Counted from the stretch's first letter, positions 6,554-15,454 are shown. The stretch is DNA of 64,000 nucleotides from Glaciecola blandensis (GCF_031846165.1 NZ_JAVRIE010000006.1:242576-306575), one strand, 5' to 3'. Numbers and translations are program-made. The notes: generated by a model not told the origin, from the sequence alone.

Positions 6554-6939
6554 GCTTCCTCCAAACCTAAATCTGACCACACCGCGAACTCATTACCGCT
6601 GGGCTCTAAGAAGTGAAAACGTCGTCCGCCCGGAAAAGAAAAAATAGGCTTGACGATGTCACCGCCAGATTCACTGACTTTCGCCATCGTTGACTCCAAA
6701 TTATTGGAATAAAAGATGAGTAGCGCCCCGCCAGTTTCTTCACGTGTCTTCAAGTCAGCTTGATAGAAACCGCCATCTAATCCTTCATTTGAAAATGCCA
6801 CATACTCCTCACCATACCAAGTAAAATCCCATGCAAAGGCTTTATTAAAAAATATGCTTGTGGCTTTTAAGTCGCGCGCTGCAAACTCGACATAATTCAA
6901 CTTATCATGTTGTGGTGCAGACTCGTTTACACTTGTCAT
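6550..6939 (-). CDS. VOC (glyoxalase/bleomycin-resistance) family protein
   Basis: 129 residues from the ATG at 6939, with GGAGGGA as ribosome binding site. A single VOC domain with paired beta-alpha-beta modules: LNYVEFAARDLKATSIFFNKAFAWDFTWYGEEYVAF and LESTMAKVSESGGDIVKPIFSFPGGRRFHFLEPSGNEFAVW. The late FLEPSGNEFAVW strand carries the usual metal-ligand Glu. It is coupled to the GST gene. A glutathione-linked or metabolite-repair role is plausible, but the substrate is unknown. Confidence 0.87.
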   Translation of the reverse strand: MTSVNESAPQHDKLNYVEFAARDLKATSIFFNKAFAWDFTWYGEEYVAFSNEGLDGGFYQADLKTREETGGALLIFYSNNLESTMAKVSESGGDIVKPIFSFPGGRRFHFLEPSGNEFAVWSDLGLEEA

Positions 6940-7080
6940 AAACTTCCCTCCATAAAAGAACCTTGATACTTGCATTTTTCGATAACAATTAATACCGTTG
7001 AGACCGGCTTAGACAGTGTAGCTTATTTGCACAAGCCTTGGCTTCACATCATTAGCTTGCTCTATAACATGGAAAATAAT

Positions 7081-8733
7081 ATGAGAAATCTAGTTCGTAC
7101 CCTCAGCGCCACCGGCCTATTGATAGCACTTTCTTTCAACACCTTCGGGGCGGATGGACATGCAAAGCATGAGCAAGCAGCTTATCAAACCAGCATTAGC
7201 ACCCCCGCAATATTAGATTTAAGTGCCGTAGAACAAGCGCGATTAATTGCAAAAGGAGAGTTAAGTTCTGAAACATTGGTTGCTGCTTACTTAGCACGTA
7301 TCGATGCCTTAGATCGCAAGGGACCAAAAGTACAAGCAGTACTATCCTTAAACCCAAACGCGCTAGCTGAAGCCAAACAGAAAGACAAAGATCGAGCTGA
7401 AGGCAATGCTTTAGGTAAGTTACATGGTATACCCGTGCTGGTAAAAGACAACGTGGAAACCAGCGAACTGCCAACAACCGCCGGTGCGATTGTGTTAGCT
7501 AATAATATGACCGAGCGTGACGCGCCCATTATCGCCAAACTCAAAGCCGAGGGTGCGATCATTTTAGGTAAAACAAATTTATCTCAATGGGCTAACTTCC
7601 GCTCAAACGACTCGGTCAGCGGCTGGAGTGCGTTAGGTGGCCAAACAAGAAACCCGCATAGCTTGGACAGAACACCTTGCGGTTCATCATCTGGTTCAGG
7701 CGCGGCAATCGCTGCGCAATTCGCCTCCTTGGCAATTGGTACTGAAACCAACGGTTCCATTATTTGCCCAACTGCCATGAACGGCATTGCGGGTGTCAAA
7801 CCGACTGTTGGCTTGTTATCTCGCACACATATCGTACCTATTTCTGTGACGCAAGACACTGCAGGACCAATGACAAGAAGTATTGAAGATGCCGCACTAA
7901 TGCTGTCAGTTATGGCTGGAAGCGATCCTATGGACTCGTACACGAAAGAAGCCGACTTGCACGCTAAAGATTATTTAAACGAACTAGGGAAAACCCTCAA
8001 AGGCAAGCGAATAGGCGTATTTAAAGCCGTGCAGGGTGACCATCCAGAAATCATTGAAGCCTTTGAAAATGCTCAGCAGATCATGAAAGGCTATGGTGTT
8101 GAACTGGTTATGATTGAAGCGTTCGAAACACCCGAAGGATTCTGGGGAAAGGCACTAGATCTTTTACTGATCGAATTCAAACACGAGCTAAATGCATATT
8201 TGGCTAACAGTGCACAAGCGGTGACTACACGCACATTAGCAGATGTAATGAAGTTCAATGACAGTAGTGAAAGAGAGCTCGCTATCTTCGACCAAAGCTT
8301 GTTTGTTCAGGCAGAAGCAAAGAATGGTTATGATGACGACTATAAAGAAATCAAAGAATTCTTAAGAGTCTCAACACAAGACAATGGCATCGACAAGCTT
8401 CTGAAGGACCACAATGTAGACGCTATCATGATGCCGAGTCAAACACCGGCCTTCTTGATTGACCCCGTTTATGGTGACAGCTTTCCTGGAGGATTTGCTG
8501 GAGCGGGTTGGTTAGCCGCTATTGCGGGCTACCCTCAAGTGAGTGTTCCGATGGGCGACATGAAAGGTTTACCCATTAATTTAAGCTTCATGGGCACTGC
8601 TTGGGATGAAGCATTGCTATTAAACTTGGCCTACCACTATGAAAAAGCAAATAAAGCGATTCTCAAACCAAGTTTTGCAAATGGCGCTTATGAACATAAG
8701 CACTTTAAAGACGCTATGCGCCCAATAAAATAA
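7081..8733 (+). CDS. Exported amidase (amidase signature family)
   Basis: 550 residues from the ATG at 7081; another in-frame ATG at 7069 is possible. A signal peptide (RNLVRTLSATGLLIALSFNT, cleavage near FGADG) places it in the periplasm. The amidase signature region shows the catalytic Lys in GIPVLVKDN (about residue 122), the Gly/Ser-rich CGSSSGSGAA (about 200-209) supplying the cis-Ser, and GTETNGSI with the nucleophile Ser, where most family members have TGGSI. It is monocistronic, divergent from the VOC-GST pair, and followed at once by a large palindromic repeat. Substrate amide unknown. Confidence 0.9.
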   Translation: MRNLVRTLSATGLLIALSFNTFGADGHAKHEQAAYQTSISTPAILDLSAVEQARLIAKGELSSETLVAAYLARIDALDRKGPKVQAVLSLNPNALAEAKQKDKDRAEGNALGKLHGIPVLVKDNVETSELPTTAGAIVLANNMTERDAPIIAKLKAEGAIILGKTNLSQWANFRSNDSVSGWSALGGQTRNPHSLDRTPCGSSSGSGAAIAAQFASLAIGTETNGSIICPTAMNGIAGVKPTVGLLSRTHIVPISVTQDTAGPMTRSIEDAALMLSVMAGSDPMDSYTKEADLHAKDYLNELGKTLKGKRIGVFKAVQGDHPEIIEAFENAQQIMKGYGVELVMIEAFETPEGFWGKALDLLLIEFKHELNAYLANSAQAVTTRTLADVMKFNDSSERELAIFDQSLFVQAEAKNGYDDDYKEIKEFLRVSTQDNGIDKLLKDHNVDAIMMPSQTPAFLIDPVYGDSFPGGFAGAGWLAAIAGYPQVSVPMGDMKGLPINLSFMGTAWDEALLLNLAYHYEKANKAILKPSFANGAYEHKHFKDAMRPIK

Positions 8734-8734
8734 C

Positions 8735-8910
8735 AAAAAAGGGGTCAGTGTTAATTATTTTTTCGCGGTTTGTTCAGGTCCTTAATAATATAAACCTTCA
8801 AATGGCATGGATGCCATTTGGGAGCGGGCAGGATGCCGAAAAGCGTGTTTATATTATTAAGGGCCTGTGCAAATCAGAAAGAAAAAATAATTAACTCTGA
8901 CCCCTTTTTT
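8735..8910. repeat. Large palindromic repeat, copy A (GGGGTCAG...CTGACCCC ends)
   Basis: Outer arms of 24-30 bases (8735-8764 and 8881-8910, starting AAAAAAGGGGTCAG) are inverted with one mismatch. Further in, CTTAATAATATAAAC at 8781-8795 pairs with its complement at 8847-8860. A central hairpin AAATGGCAT-GG-ATGCCATTT precedes GGGAGCGGGCAGGATGCCG. It sits one base after the amidase stop, between convergent genes. Copy B at 17389-17600 shares the plan. The GGGGTCAGAGTTAATT end resembles sequences that flank REP-associated (Y1) transposase genes in gammaproteobacteria, from memory. Probably a non-autonomous REPIN/MITE-like element that may also act as a two-way terminator. Confidence 0.75.
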
Positions 8911-8930
8911 ACTTTTTTAGTAAAACTATC

Positions 8931-9224
8931 TTATGATGGCTTTAATGCCCAAGCTGAGCAGTAGCCATTTGCATTCACAAGCTTACCTGGGAATGCACCA
9001 CATGGACGCCATTCTTGACCATCTTCACCTTGAATCAATAGGCAGTTTGAACACTTCTTGCCTTCAACTTCAGACTTATGAACGTATTTAAGCGCCATAG
9101 CTGTCGGATCATCTAGTTTTAGCTTTTCTTGCGCGTTGGCATTTAATGCAACGCCACCCAATGTAAGGCCGATTAGAGTAGAGCCTGATAATTTTAAAAA
9201 GTCGCGACGATTAACGTTATTCAT
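8931..9224 (-). CDS. High-potential iron-sulfur protein (HiPIP)
   Basis: 97 residues from the ATG at 9224. The N-terminus has a Tat signal (NRRDFLKLSGSTLIGL) ending near ANAQ, expected for a cofactor-loaded periplasmic protein. Four cysteines (58, 61, 75 and 89) lie in CSNCLLIQG, EWRPCGAFPGKLV and GYCSAWALK, the classic HiPIP pattern binding one [4Fe-4S]3+/2+ cluster. It acts as a soluble periplasmic electron carrier, commonly between cytochrome complexes and oxidases or reductases. Its gene stands alone. Confidence 0.93.
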   Translation of the reverse strand: MNNVNRRDFLKLSGSTLIGLTLGGVALNANAQEKLKLDDPTAMALKYVHKSEVEGKKCSNCLLIQGEDGQEWRPCGAFPGKLVNANGYCSAWALKPS

Positions 9225-9433
9225 AATGCGTTTCCCAATTTGTAGACGAAAATAAAAATGATTCTCTTTTACACTGGCCCTTAAACGAAAAAAACTCGCC
9301 AAAAAATGACGAGTTTGCAAAGGGTGGTGCTTTTAATGTTTACCACTATTGATACTTATACCGAAAGTTTTTGGATCCATCTACAAAAACTATTCAAAAA
9401 ATTAACTTTATTTGATCTAGCTTAAACTAGTAT

Positions 9434-9553
9434 TTACTCATCGCGGCTAGATTGGTCATCCATTGGTAACTTAACCAAAATCCATACAATCACAGCAACA
9501 GCAACGATTGCAATACCGCAAACAATCAATAATTGGTCTAAATTCGGGATCAT
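9434..9553 (-). CDS. Small single-span membrane protein (39 aa), coupled to the flavin reductase
   Basis: 39 codons: MIPNLDQLLIVCGIAIV..., one hydrophobic helix at about residues 8-28 and a polar tail ending DDQSSRDE. Its ATG overlaps the flavin reductase stop (ATGA), so it is very likely translated. I do not recognise a family. It could be a membrane anchor or regulator of its neighbour, or an independent small membrane protein. Confidence 0.55.
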   Translation of the reverse strand: MIPNLDQLLIVCGIAIVAVAVIVWILVKLPMDDQSSRDE

Positions 9554-10233
9554 GAGTTCTCTCTAGCTTTTCCAGTTTTTATATCTAGGTGATGTAAGTT
9601 TTCATTTGGTTTTGCATAACTAAAGCGCCCCAAACGAGAAGTGGTATGATAAGAATCAAGACCTGATACAGCAACAGACTGGGCTGATTCAATATCCACA
9701 TAGCCATCTTGACTGACCCACGTTTCGTTCAGAATCACTTCAACGACTTGCCCAATGACTAATTCAGTTTGATTGATTGCGAGTACCTGAATATCTTGCA
9801 CCTGCATACCCAACTTGATTTGAGCTTCAAGTACATAGGGCGCTTTCACCTGTTCACTCATTTGTGGGCTTAAGCCAAGTGGTTCAAACTCACTCACATC
9901 AGAATCAAAACGGGCAGATGTATGATGCGCTTTTTCAACTAAGTCGGTGCAAATATGATTGATTGTATATTCACCGCTATCTTTAATATTTTGCAAGGTA
10001 TCACGCGGTACCGAATGCGGTCGCATTATCATGCCGAGCAAGGGAGGATGGGCCCCAACATGGAAGACCGAACTCACGACAGCCAGGTTATCGATACCGT
10101 GTTTATCGGTGGTACCAATTAAGTTGCCACTTTTAAACCCTGAAAGTGAATTGATAAAATTTGCTCGCACTCGTTGCGGCATATTTTCAATGTCACTGGC
10201 GTTGAAAGCTTTTATCGTCATTTTATTCGTCAT
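9550..10233 (-). CDS. Flavin reductase-like FMN-binding split-barrel protein
   Basis: About 227 residues starting MTNKMTIKAF at 10233; Met5 is the alternative start. Split-barrel features are SGFKSGNLIGTTDKHGIDNLAVVSSVFHVGAHPPLLG, which resembles the FMN-binding N-terminal strand set of the flavin reductase domain, and SGEYTINHI. Such proteins bind FMN and either reduce flavin for a partner or act as oxidoreductases themselves. The start overlaps the end of the CPXCG gene and its stop overlaps the 39-aa membrane protein, so all three form one operon. Confidence 0.8.
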   Translation of the reverse strand: MTNKMTIKAFNASDIENMPQRVRANFINSLSGFKSGNLIGTTDKHGIDNLAVVSSVFHVGAHPPLLGMIMRPHSVPRDTLQNIKDSGEYTINHICTDLVEKAHHTSARFDSDVSEFEPLGLSPQMSEQVKAPYVLEAQIKLGMQVQDIQVLAINQTELVIGQVVEVILNETWVSQDGYVDIESAQSVAVSGLDSYHTTSRLGRFSYAKPNENLHHLDIKTGKARENS

Positions 10234-10414
10234 CTCGTTTGGCAATGATTTCAATACCAAAGCCGTTGTCTATTATGCTTAGCTCTATAGGTGAGCAACA
10301 AATCTGACAATCTACAATTTGCTGCTGACCCACATCATTTTGTTCGTCTATCTCTAGATCGTTATACGTCATACAGTAAGGGCACTCAAACGTGGCTGCA
10401 CTGGTTAAACTCAT
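10223..10414 (-). CDS. CPXCG motif-containing Cys-rich protein
   Basis: 63 residues. ECPYCMTYNDLEID and DCQICCSPIEL give two C-x-x-C pairs, probably one zinc ribbon, as in the small CPXCG family of proteobacteria. Function is not established. It is the first gene of the flavin-reductase operon. Confidence 0.8.
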   Translation of the reverse strand: MSLTSAATFECPYCMTYNDLEIDEQNDVGQQQIVDCQICCSPIELSIIDNGFGIEIIAKRDDE

Positions 10415-10534
10415 ACGAACTACCTATACAAATTTACGTGTTTGATATTACTACGAGATGAATGCGTTTTAGGACGTGCAAAAACTAAAATGTTTTTCAA
10501 AATCGTAATCGTCACATATAACGTAACTTAAAAT

Positions 10535-10864
10535 ATGGAAAATAGAAGCCGAAGCCAAACCCGCAAATATCCTCGCCGAAGTAGTTTAGGCGAATGTCCC
10601 CTGTGTCATCGACGAACGCACCTGACCTTCCATCACTTGATCCCAAAAAAGATGCATCGACGCAACTATTTCAAAAAACACTACAGCAAAGCCGAGCTAG
10701 CTCAGGGCATCGATATTTGTAGACAGTGCCACAACGGATTACATCGACGCTTCAGCGAGATGGAGTTAGCCAAACACCTCAACAGCCTCTCGCTAATACA
10801 AGATAATCCAGAGCTGACCGAATATTTTGAATGGGTAGCGAAGCAGAAAATTCAGGTTGGTTGA
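10535..10864 (+). CDS. HNH endonuclease family protein
   Basis: 109 residues with a compact HNH fold: GECPLCHRRTHLTFHHLIPKK (first Cys pair and HH), then IDICRQCHNGLHRRFS (second Cys pair, N and final His). The two CxxC pairs bind structural zinc and HHL/HNGLH form the beta-beta-alpha-metal site. Such stand-alone HNH proteins cut DNA; the target and role are unknown. It is divergent from the CPXCG operon. Confidence 0.85.
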   Translation: MENRSRSQTRKYPRRSSLGECPLCHRRTHLTFHHLIPKKMHRRNYFKKHYSKAELAQGIDICRQCHNGLHRRFSEMELAKHLNSLSLIQDNPELTEYFEWVAKQKIQVG

Positions 10865-10893
10865 TTGTTCTCCCTGGTCTCACGCCATGACGC

Positions 10894-11616
10894 TTAGGTC
10901 GTTGGTACATCAATATCAATCTTTGTCTTAGCACCGCTAACCAAGTCATAAAGAGTTGCTTCTTTTTTCTCGTCAACCATTCGGATAACAAGTAAGACAT
11001 TGTGATCAACAATTTCATAATTTTCGATATCTGAAAAAACGGTGGTGACATTTCTGCCGTCATAATCACTCGCCAATAGATCGATACTATCTTTGCGGTT
11101 CAGTTGCTTGTCTTTATTCGTATCGTCTTTCACAACGGTAAAGAGGTGTTTATCTAACTTGAATTGGCGATTGTAAGAGTCAATGTCTACCGTATCGTTA
11201 AGAAAAGTGTAATCGAGAATCAGGGAATTTTTGTCGAGTAAGGTTCTTTTATAACTGGCGCCTGTGAATAAGAAATTAACAGTTTCTAGATCCTCATAAC
11301 CTCCGAAGCTGTTACTCATCATAGCTAACGGTTTTCTTAAATTGCTGACTTCTTTATCTTCTCTTGCGAGCCTGTTTGAACTTACCCTGAAAAGGAACAC
11401 ATCCTTATATTTGTTAACGAAACTTGTTTGGAGCTCGATAGGATATTCTTCCAATTCAGTTTCATCGACAAGTGCTATTGAATTGTGTTTTTGATAATCA
11501 CTTTTGAAGATTTCTTTGGCGAGTTGATAGGCAAAAAAACCGACTATAATGATTAGCCCAGTAAATAATAGATATTGATTGGCTGTTTTAACGAAGTTGT
11601 TGATGCCATTTTTCAT
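10894..11616 (-). CDS. Hypothetical membrane-anchored protein
   Basis: 240 residues. One transmembrane helix at about 16-35 (YLLFTGLIIIVGFFAYQLAKEIF) followed by a soluble, probably periplasmic domain rich in Asp/Lys (VVKDDTNKDKQLNRKDSIDLLASDYDG). The D-x-N-x-D-x-x-L-N-x-x-D stretch resembles a calcium-binding or dockerin-like loop, but only once. No family recognised. It is in line with the lipoprotein at 11648-12052 and the DUF416-like gene, suggesting a three-gene operon. Confidence 0.65.
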   Translation of the reverse strand: MKNGINNFVKTANQYLLFTGLIIIVGFFAYQLAKEIFKSDYQKHNSIALVDETELEEYPIELQTSFVNKYKDVFLFRVSSNRLAREDKEVSNLRKPLAMMSNSFGGYEDLETVNFLFTGASYKRTLLDKNSLILDYTFLNDTVDIDSYNRQFKLDKHLFTVVKDDTNKDKQLNRKDSIDLLASDYDGRNVTTVFSDIENYEIVDHNVLLVIRMVDEKKEATLYDLVSGAKTKIDIDVPTT

Positions 11617-11647
11617 ATATAATTAATCCCTTAATTCAGACATTGCC

Positions 11648-12052
11648 TTACAAGAGTGTAAACCCCTGCGGTGCTTTGGGTTGCTCGAAACGGTAGAGAT
11701 TGACGTAAATGACAGCCGGTTTTTTCTGGCCCTCATAGGTAAGCTCATAACGATCTAGTAAACCACCACCGAGAGGCAAAGATGCATCCTCAAATTCACA
11801 ACAGCTGCCTAGGCGCTCGACCTTCACCTTCTGCCCTTGTGGCCCAAGTAAGCTACTGAAGTACTCAAAGTGTGCACCCTCGTATTTTGTTCCTCGCATA
11901 AAGCCACCCAGTTCAACCGGCTTTGATTCAATATAACCATATTGAGGATCTGTTGAGCTTGTCGAGAGATCACCTGTAAATTGGCTATTATTAGCCGTCG
12001 AGCTGCAACCATAAGTTAAAAATATCACTAAAACGGTGAGTAAATTCTTCAT
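11648..12052 (-). CDS. Hypothetical lipoprotein
   Basis: 134 residues with a lipoprotein signal (KNLLTVLVIFLTYGC; Cys16 is the lipidation site) followed by a Ser/Thr/Asn-rich linker. The remainder contains EFEDASLPLGGGLLDRYELTYEGQKKPAVIYVNLYRF; family not recognised. It is only 11 bases after the DUF416-like gene, so the two are probably cotranscribed. Confidence 0.65.
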   Translation of the reverse strand: MKNLLTVLVIFLTYGCSSTANNSQFTGDLSTSSTDPQYGYIESKPVELGGFMRGTKYEGAHFEYFSSLLGPQGQKVKVERLGSCCEFEDASLPLGGGLLDRYELTYEGQKKPAVIYVNLYRFEQPKAPQGFTLL

Positions 12053-12063
12053 GCTAATCCTTG

Positions 12064-12669
12064 TTAATTTTCTTCGTCCAACCTGAAATCAAATTGTTCT
12101 TGTTTGTCTTTCTTTACTGCTAACACTTTATCTACAAATTCAACCGGGTCTAAGCTACCTTTTATTCCTTTCAGAAGCTCCACATGCAAGCGCATTTCTT
12201 TTTGATAAATGTTATGTGACTCTATTGCAGCGATCGACGGTTCCATTCTTGAATCTTTATCTAATAGCTCTTGGATTCGAACATCAGCTATTTCTAAACA
12301 GCGATCTAGTACCAACTGTGTCAATTGTATTTCCTTCGATTCGAGCTGCTCAACCATATAATAATGAGCAATGGCAGCGACCTGCGCGAGAGTTGCTTCA
12401 ACCGAACCAAAATCATCAGAATCGGGAATTTCAACTTCAAGTGATGCACTCTGCCCTTTGTAATCCGTATTAACGCCTTTCAACCAATTGTAAACAGCCG
12501 TTCTCGCGTTTCTCAGTTTATCTGGATTTCCCCAAGTTTCGGCTCTACTAAAACGGTCATAATAGCTACCGACACGATGGCAACATATTAGAGAGAGTAC
12601 GATCGCTTGCTTTAGACTAAACTCTTTTAGCGCGCTACGAACGGCACTCTCATAAATATTAGTATCCAA
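12064..12669 (-). CDS. DUF416 (YjaG-like) family protein
   Basis: 201 residues, predicted all-helical and soluble. It resembles E. coli YjaG in order and spacing: an N-terminal helix with AIVLSLICCHRVGSYYDRFS, then AVYNWLKG, IPDSDDFGSVEATLAQVAAIAHYYMVEQL, and a C-terminal EMRLHVELLKGIKG segment. The DUF416 family has no settled function. Similarity is judged by eye, so a profile search would be decisive. Confidence 0.6.
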   Translation of the reverse strand: MDTNIYESAVRSALKEFSLKQAIVLSLICCHRVGSYYDRFSRAETWGNPDKLRNARTAVYNWLKGVNTDYKGQSASLEVEIPDSDDFGSVEATLAQVAAIAHYYMVEQLESKEIQLTQLVLDRCLEIADVRIQELLDKDSRMEPSIAAIESHNIYQKEMRLHVELLKGIKGSLDPVEFVDKVLAVKKDKQEQFDFRLDEEN

Positions 12670-12703
12670 CCTTAAGGCCCGATTGTACTAATAACAGCCA
12701 AAA

Positions 12704-13081
12704 TTAAGGCTTAAAAAGCGCACAAACTTTGTTTCCCGCCGGATCGCGTAAATAGGCTAGATACAGGTCGACTTTGCCATTATTACGCAAACCCGGAGCA
12801 TCTTCACAGGCTGTCCCGCCGTTCTCTAAACCGGCTTGATACCAAGCGTCCACTTCATCGGTTGATTTTGCCGCAAATCCATATGTACTGCCATTTGCGT
12901 GAGTCGCAGGCTGGCCATCAATGGGTTTTGTTACTGAGAAAACACCGGTTTTTTCGTACCAAAAACAACGGCCTTTATCATCAATGACACCTGGCTTGCA
13001 GCCAAGCACAGCGAAGATTGCGTCGTAAAATTTCTTTGATTCTTGAATGTCGTTTGCACCCAACATGATATGACTAAACAT
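12704..13081 (-). CDS. VOC (glyoxalase) family protein
   Basis: 125 residues, one VOC domain: FSHIMLGANDIQESKKFYDAIFAVLG with the early His, a middle HANGSTYGFAAKSTDEVDAWYQAGLENGG, and YLAYLRDPAGNKVCALF at the end. The D-P-x-G-N-K-x-x-A pattern is typical of lactoylglutathione-lyase-like members. Specific substrate unknown. Confidence 0.9.
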   Translation of the reverse strand: MFSHIMLGANDIQESKKFYDAIFAVLGCKPGVIDDKGRCFWYEKTGVFSVTKPIDGQPATHANGSTYGFAAKSTDEVDAWYQAGLENGGTACEDAPGLRNNGKVDLYLAYLRDPAGNKVCALFKP

Positions 13082-13198
13082 GAGCTTCCTTTGCGTATTC
13101 GTTTAAAGAAATGTTAGTAAAGCATACATTTGTAACGATTGTGAAGCATGCATTTATAGCATCCAAATCAGCACTGTATATTTACACAGTTATTTAGT

Positions 13199-15454
13199 AT
13201 GCTTTGCGGCATAGAAACATTTAGCTTTTTGGATAACGTGCGCGACTTACCAACCTACTATTATCACACCCACTTTCATGAATTCTTGAAATTTGTGACA
13301 GGCCCATGTGCCTCATTATTAGATGAAGAGGATCAAACGTTCATCCAGCGCTTTCAAGCGCTCAGCAAAGACCAACAATGTTTAATCATTCGGTTCGTTA
13401 ATCGTAAGTCGATATTTATTAAACCGAGTACGTACGTGTATGATGAAATCGATAACATTGATGATAATTTTTATCAGCTTTTTCAGGACAAATGGTTCAG
13501 ACCTATTCAACGCAAGCATGCAGCGGAGTTTGTCGAGCATTTAACAAAAGCAGACATTCTTAGCCTATTGGAAGAAATCAATGTGTTGCTGGAAGAAGCC
13601 ATCGAATATAAGAAATCGGCGCCGAAGTCGACGCTTGTCGATGTCTTGTTATCGGAAGTTAGCGCCGAACAAATTTGTGACAGCAGTATTGCTAGCGATT
13701 ATTGGGAGGGCAATTTTGAGAGGCCCATTCATTACTTTTTATACCTCTATTTTGGTAATTTTCACGCAAAACTAAACCAGTTTTCTATGCGAGATTTAGG
13801 CGTCATGCGTACGCGTAAAGAACAAGCTCAGGTTTTAGCGCGTTTCGACAGCATAGACAGCGCAAAGAGTGCATTTAACCTGCACTTTCAACTCAACGAC
13901 GTGCGCATTGCTTTGGCGAATTTCAAACACTCACCACCAAACGATCAAGTTCAAGGTCAAAAACATCAAGACGAGCACAAGGCTTATATCTTGGAGCAGC
14001 TATCCACTATGTGCTCTCCGATGGGTGACAAGGCCACAGAATTACATCAACGACTACAATTGTTACTTGCCAATGATCTACTGTCTTTCGATGCAACACA
14101 TGCACTCGATGTTTTAGAAAATATTGGTTCGAGTGCAGCCAGCGAGAAATGGATCCGCGAAGCGTATAAACAGGGTCACACCGAGGCCGTGGAAGCAAGG
14201 TTAGAAAGTATTATCCAAGCACCTTTGTGTGAAGATCTCTTAGCCTTTGCAGAAGATTTCCTTGCTCGAAAGTATCATAAAAAGCGCACCAGCGTGTTGA
14301 CCGATATGTTGCGCGACAACTCCCAAACGATCGCGATTGACGAAATTCATAAAGGCGCGGTTGAGCGCGGCGTCGTGGCCTATTATGAGCAACGTGACAT
14401 CCTGGCTCTTCGCACCGAAAACGAAATATGGCGGGCATTATTTGGCTTGTATTTTTGGTATGAAATATACGAACTCGATGGCTTGGGCTTAAGCAATGAG
14501 TTCGACCATGTGCCCACTTCATTAAAGTCTAATCAGTTCTATGATTTGGCCAAGGAACATATTGAAACCCGCATCAACAACACCCACACCAAAGCTAGCT
14601 TATTTCAGCAACTCAGCTTTGTGGCAACCAAGCACTATGGCGAAGGAAACATTGTTTTCCGCTGGCGTAAGAACATTTTAGAACGACTGAATTTACTGAT
14701 AAAACACAGCGAACTATCACAGCTCTTGTCACTGCTGCGTTGTATGACACAGGACTGGCAAAATTTAAGCGATGGTTTTCCTGATTTAATGTTAATAGAA
14801 AACGATAAATTACGTTTTGAAGAAGTAAAATCCGAAGGCGATCAATTGCGTCGTAATCAGTTATTGAGCATTCAGAAGCTGCAAGCGCTTAACTTTGATG
14901 TGCGCATCACGAATGTCGTGTGGACCTTTGACCCTATGCAGACCTACGTAGTGGTCGATATAGAAACTACGGGCGGGCGAGCTCAACATCACAGAATTAC
15001 CGAAGTTGGCATGGTGAAAGTGAGTGGTGGTGAAGTGATTGCTGAATGGCAATCGTTGATCAATCCACAGCGACGCATTCCCGCCAATATCACTTCTCTC
15101 ACCGGTATTGATAACGAACTAGTTGCCAATGCACCGCTATTTGCAGAAGTCGCAGACGATATAGACGAGTTTACTAAAGACTGTGTATTCGTAGCGCACA
15201 ACGTTAACTTTGACTACGGCTTCATAAAGGCCGAATTTGAAAGGTTAGAGCGTCGTTTTCGACGTCCAAAATTGTGCACTGTTAGAGAGATGCGGAAATA
15301 CTATAAGGGTTTACCTTCATACTCATTGGCAAACTTAACTAAGCATTTTGAGATTGATATGCAACGCCATCACCGAGCAATGTCCGATGCCGTAGCAGCA
15401 AGCGAACTACTGAGCTTAATCAATGAGAAGCGAGTAGGCTACCAAATCGATTAA
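13199..15454 (+). CDS. FAN1-like VRR-NUC nuclease fused to a DEDDh 3'-5' exonuclease
   Basis: 751 residues in two parts. Residues 1 to about 575 look like a bacterial FAN1-type protein: the N-terminal helical segment with QRFQALSKDQQCLIIRFVNRK, RDLGVMRTRKEQAQVL, and a VRR-NUC core at about 525-553 with PDLML and FEEVKSEGDQLRRNQ (D...ExK metal site). Residues about 582-745 form a DnaQ-like exonuclease: VDIETTGG (Asp587, Glu589), VAHNVNFDYGF and HHRAMSDA (His and Asp of motif III). FAN1 nucleases cleave branched or crosslink-containing DNA, and DEDDh domains trim 3' ends. The fusion could nick and then resect in one enzyme. The ATG at 13199 has a weak ribosome binding site. No neighbour clearly shares its function. 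Confidence 0.85.
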   Translation: MLCGIETFSFLDNVRDLPTYYYHTHFHEFLKFVTGPCASLLDEEDQTFIQRFQALSKDQQCLIIRFVNRKSIFIKPSTYVYDEIDNIDDNFYQLFQDKWFRPIQRKHAAEFVEHLTKADILSLLEEINVLLEEAIEYKKSAPKSTLVDVLLSEVSAEQICDSSIASDYWEGNFERPIHYFLYLYFGNFHAKLNQFSMRDLGVMRTRKEQAQVLARFDSIDSAKSAFNLHFQLNDVRIALANFKHSPPNDQVQGQKHQDEHKAYILEQLSTMCSPMGDKATELHQRLQLLLANDLLSFDATHALDVLENIGSSAASEKWIREAYKQGHTEAVEARLESIIQAPLCEDLLAFAEDFLARKYHKKRTSVLTDMLRDNSQTIAIDEIHKGAVERGVVAYYEQRDILALRTENEIWRALFGLYFWYEIYELDGLGLSNEFDHVPTSLKSNQFYDLAKEHIETRINNTHTKASLFQQLSFVATKHYGEGNIVFRWRKNILERLNLLIKHSELSQLLSLLRCMTQDWQNLSDGFPDLMLIENDKLRFEEVKSEGDQLRRNQLLSIQKLQALNFDVRITNVVWTFDPMQTYVVVDIETTGGRAQHHRITEVGMVKVSGGEVIAEWQSLINPQRRIPANITSLTGIDNELVANAPLFAEVADDIDEFTKDCVFVAHNVNFDYGFIKAEFERLERRFRRPKLCTVREMRKYYKGLPSYSLANLTKHFEIDMQRHHRAMSDAVAASELLSLINEKRVGYQID

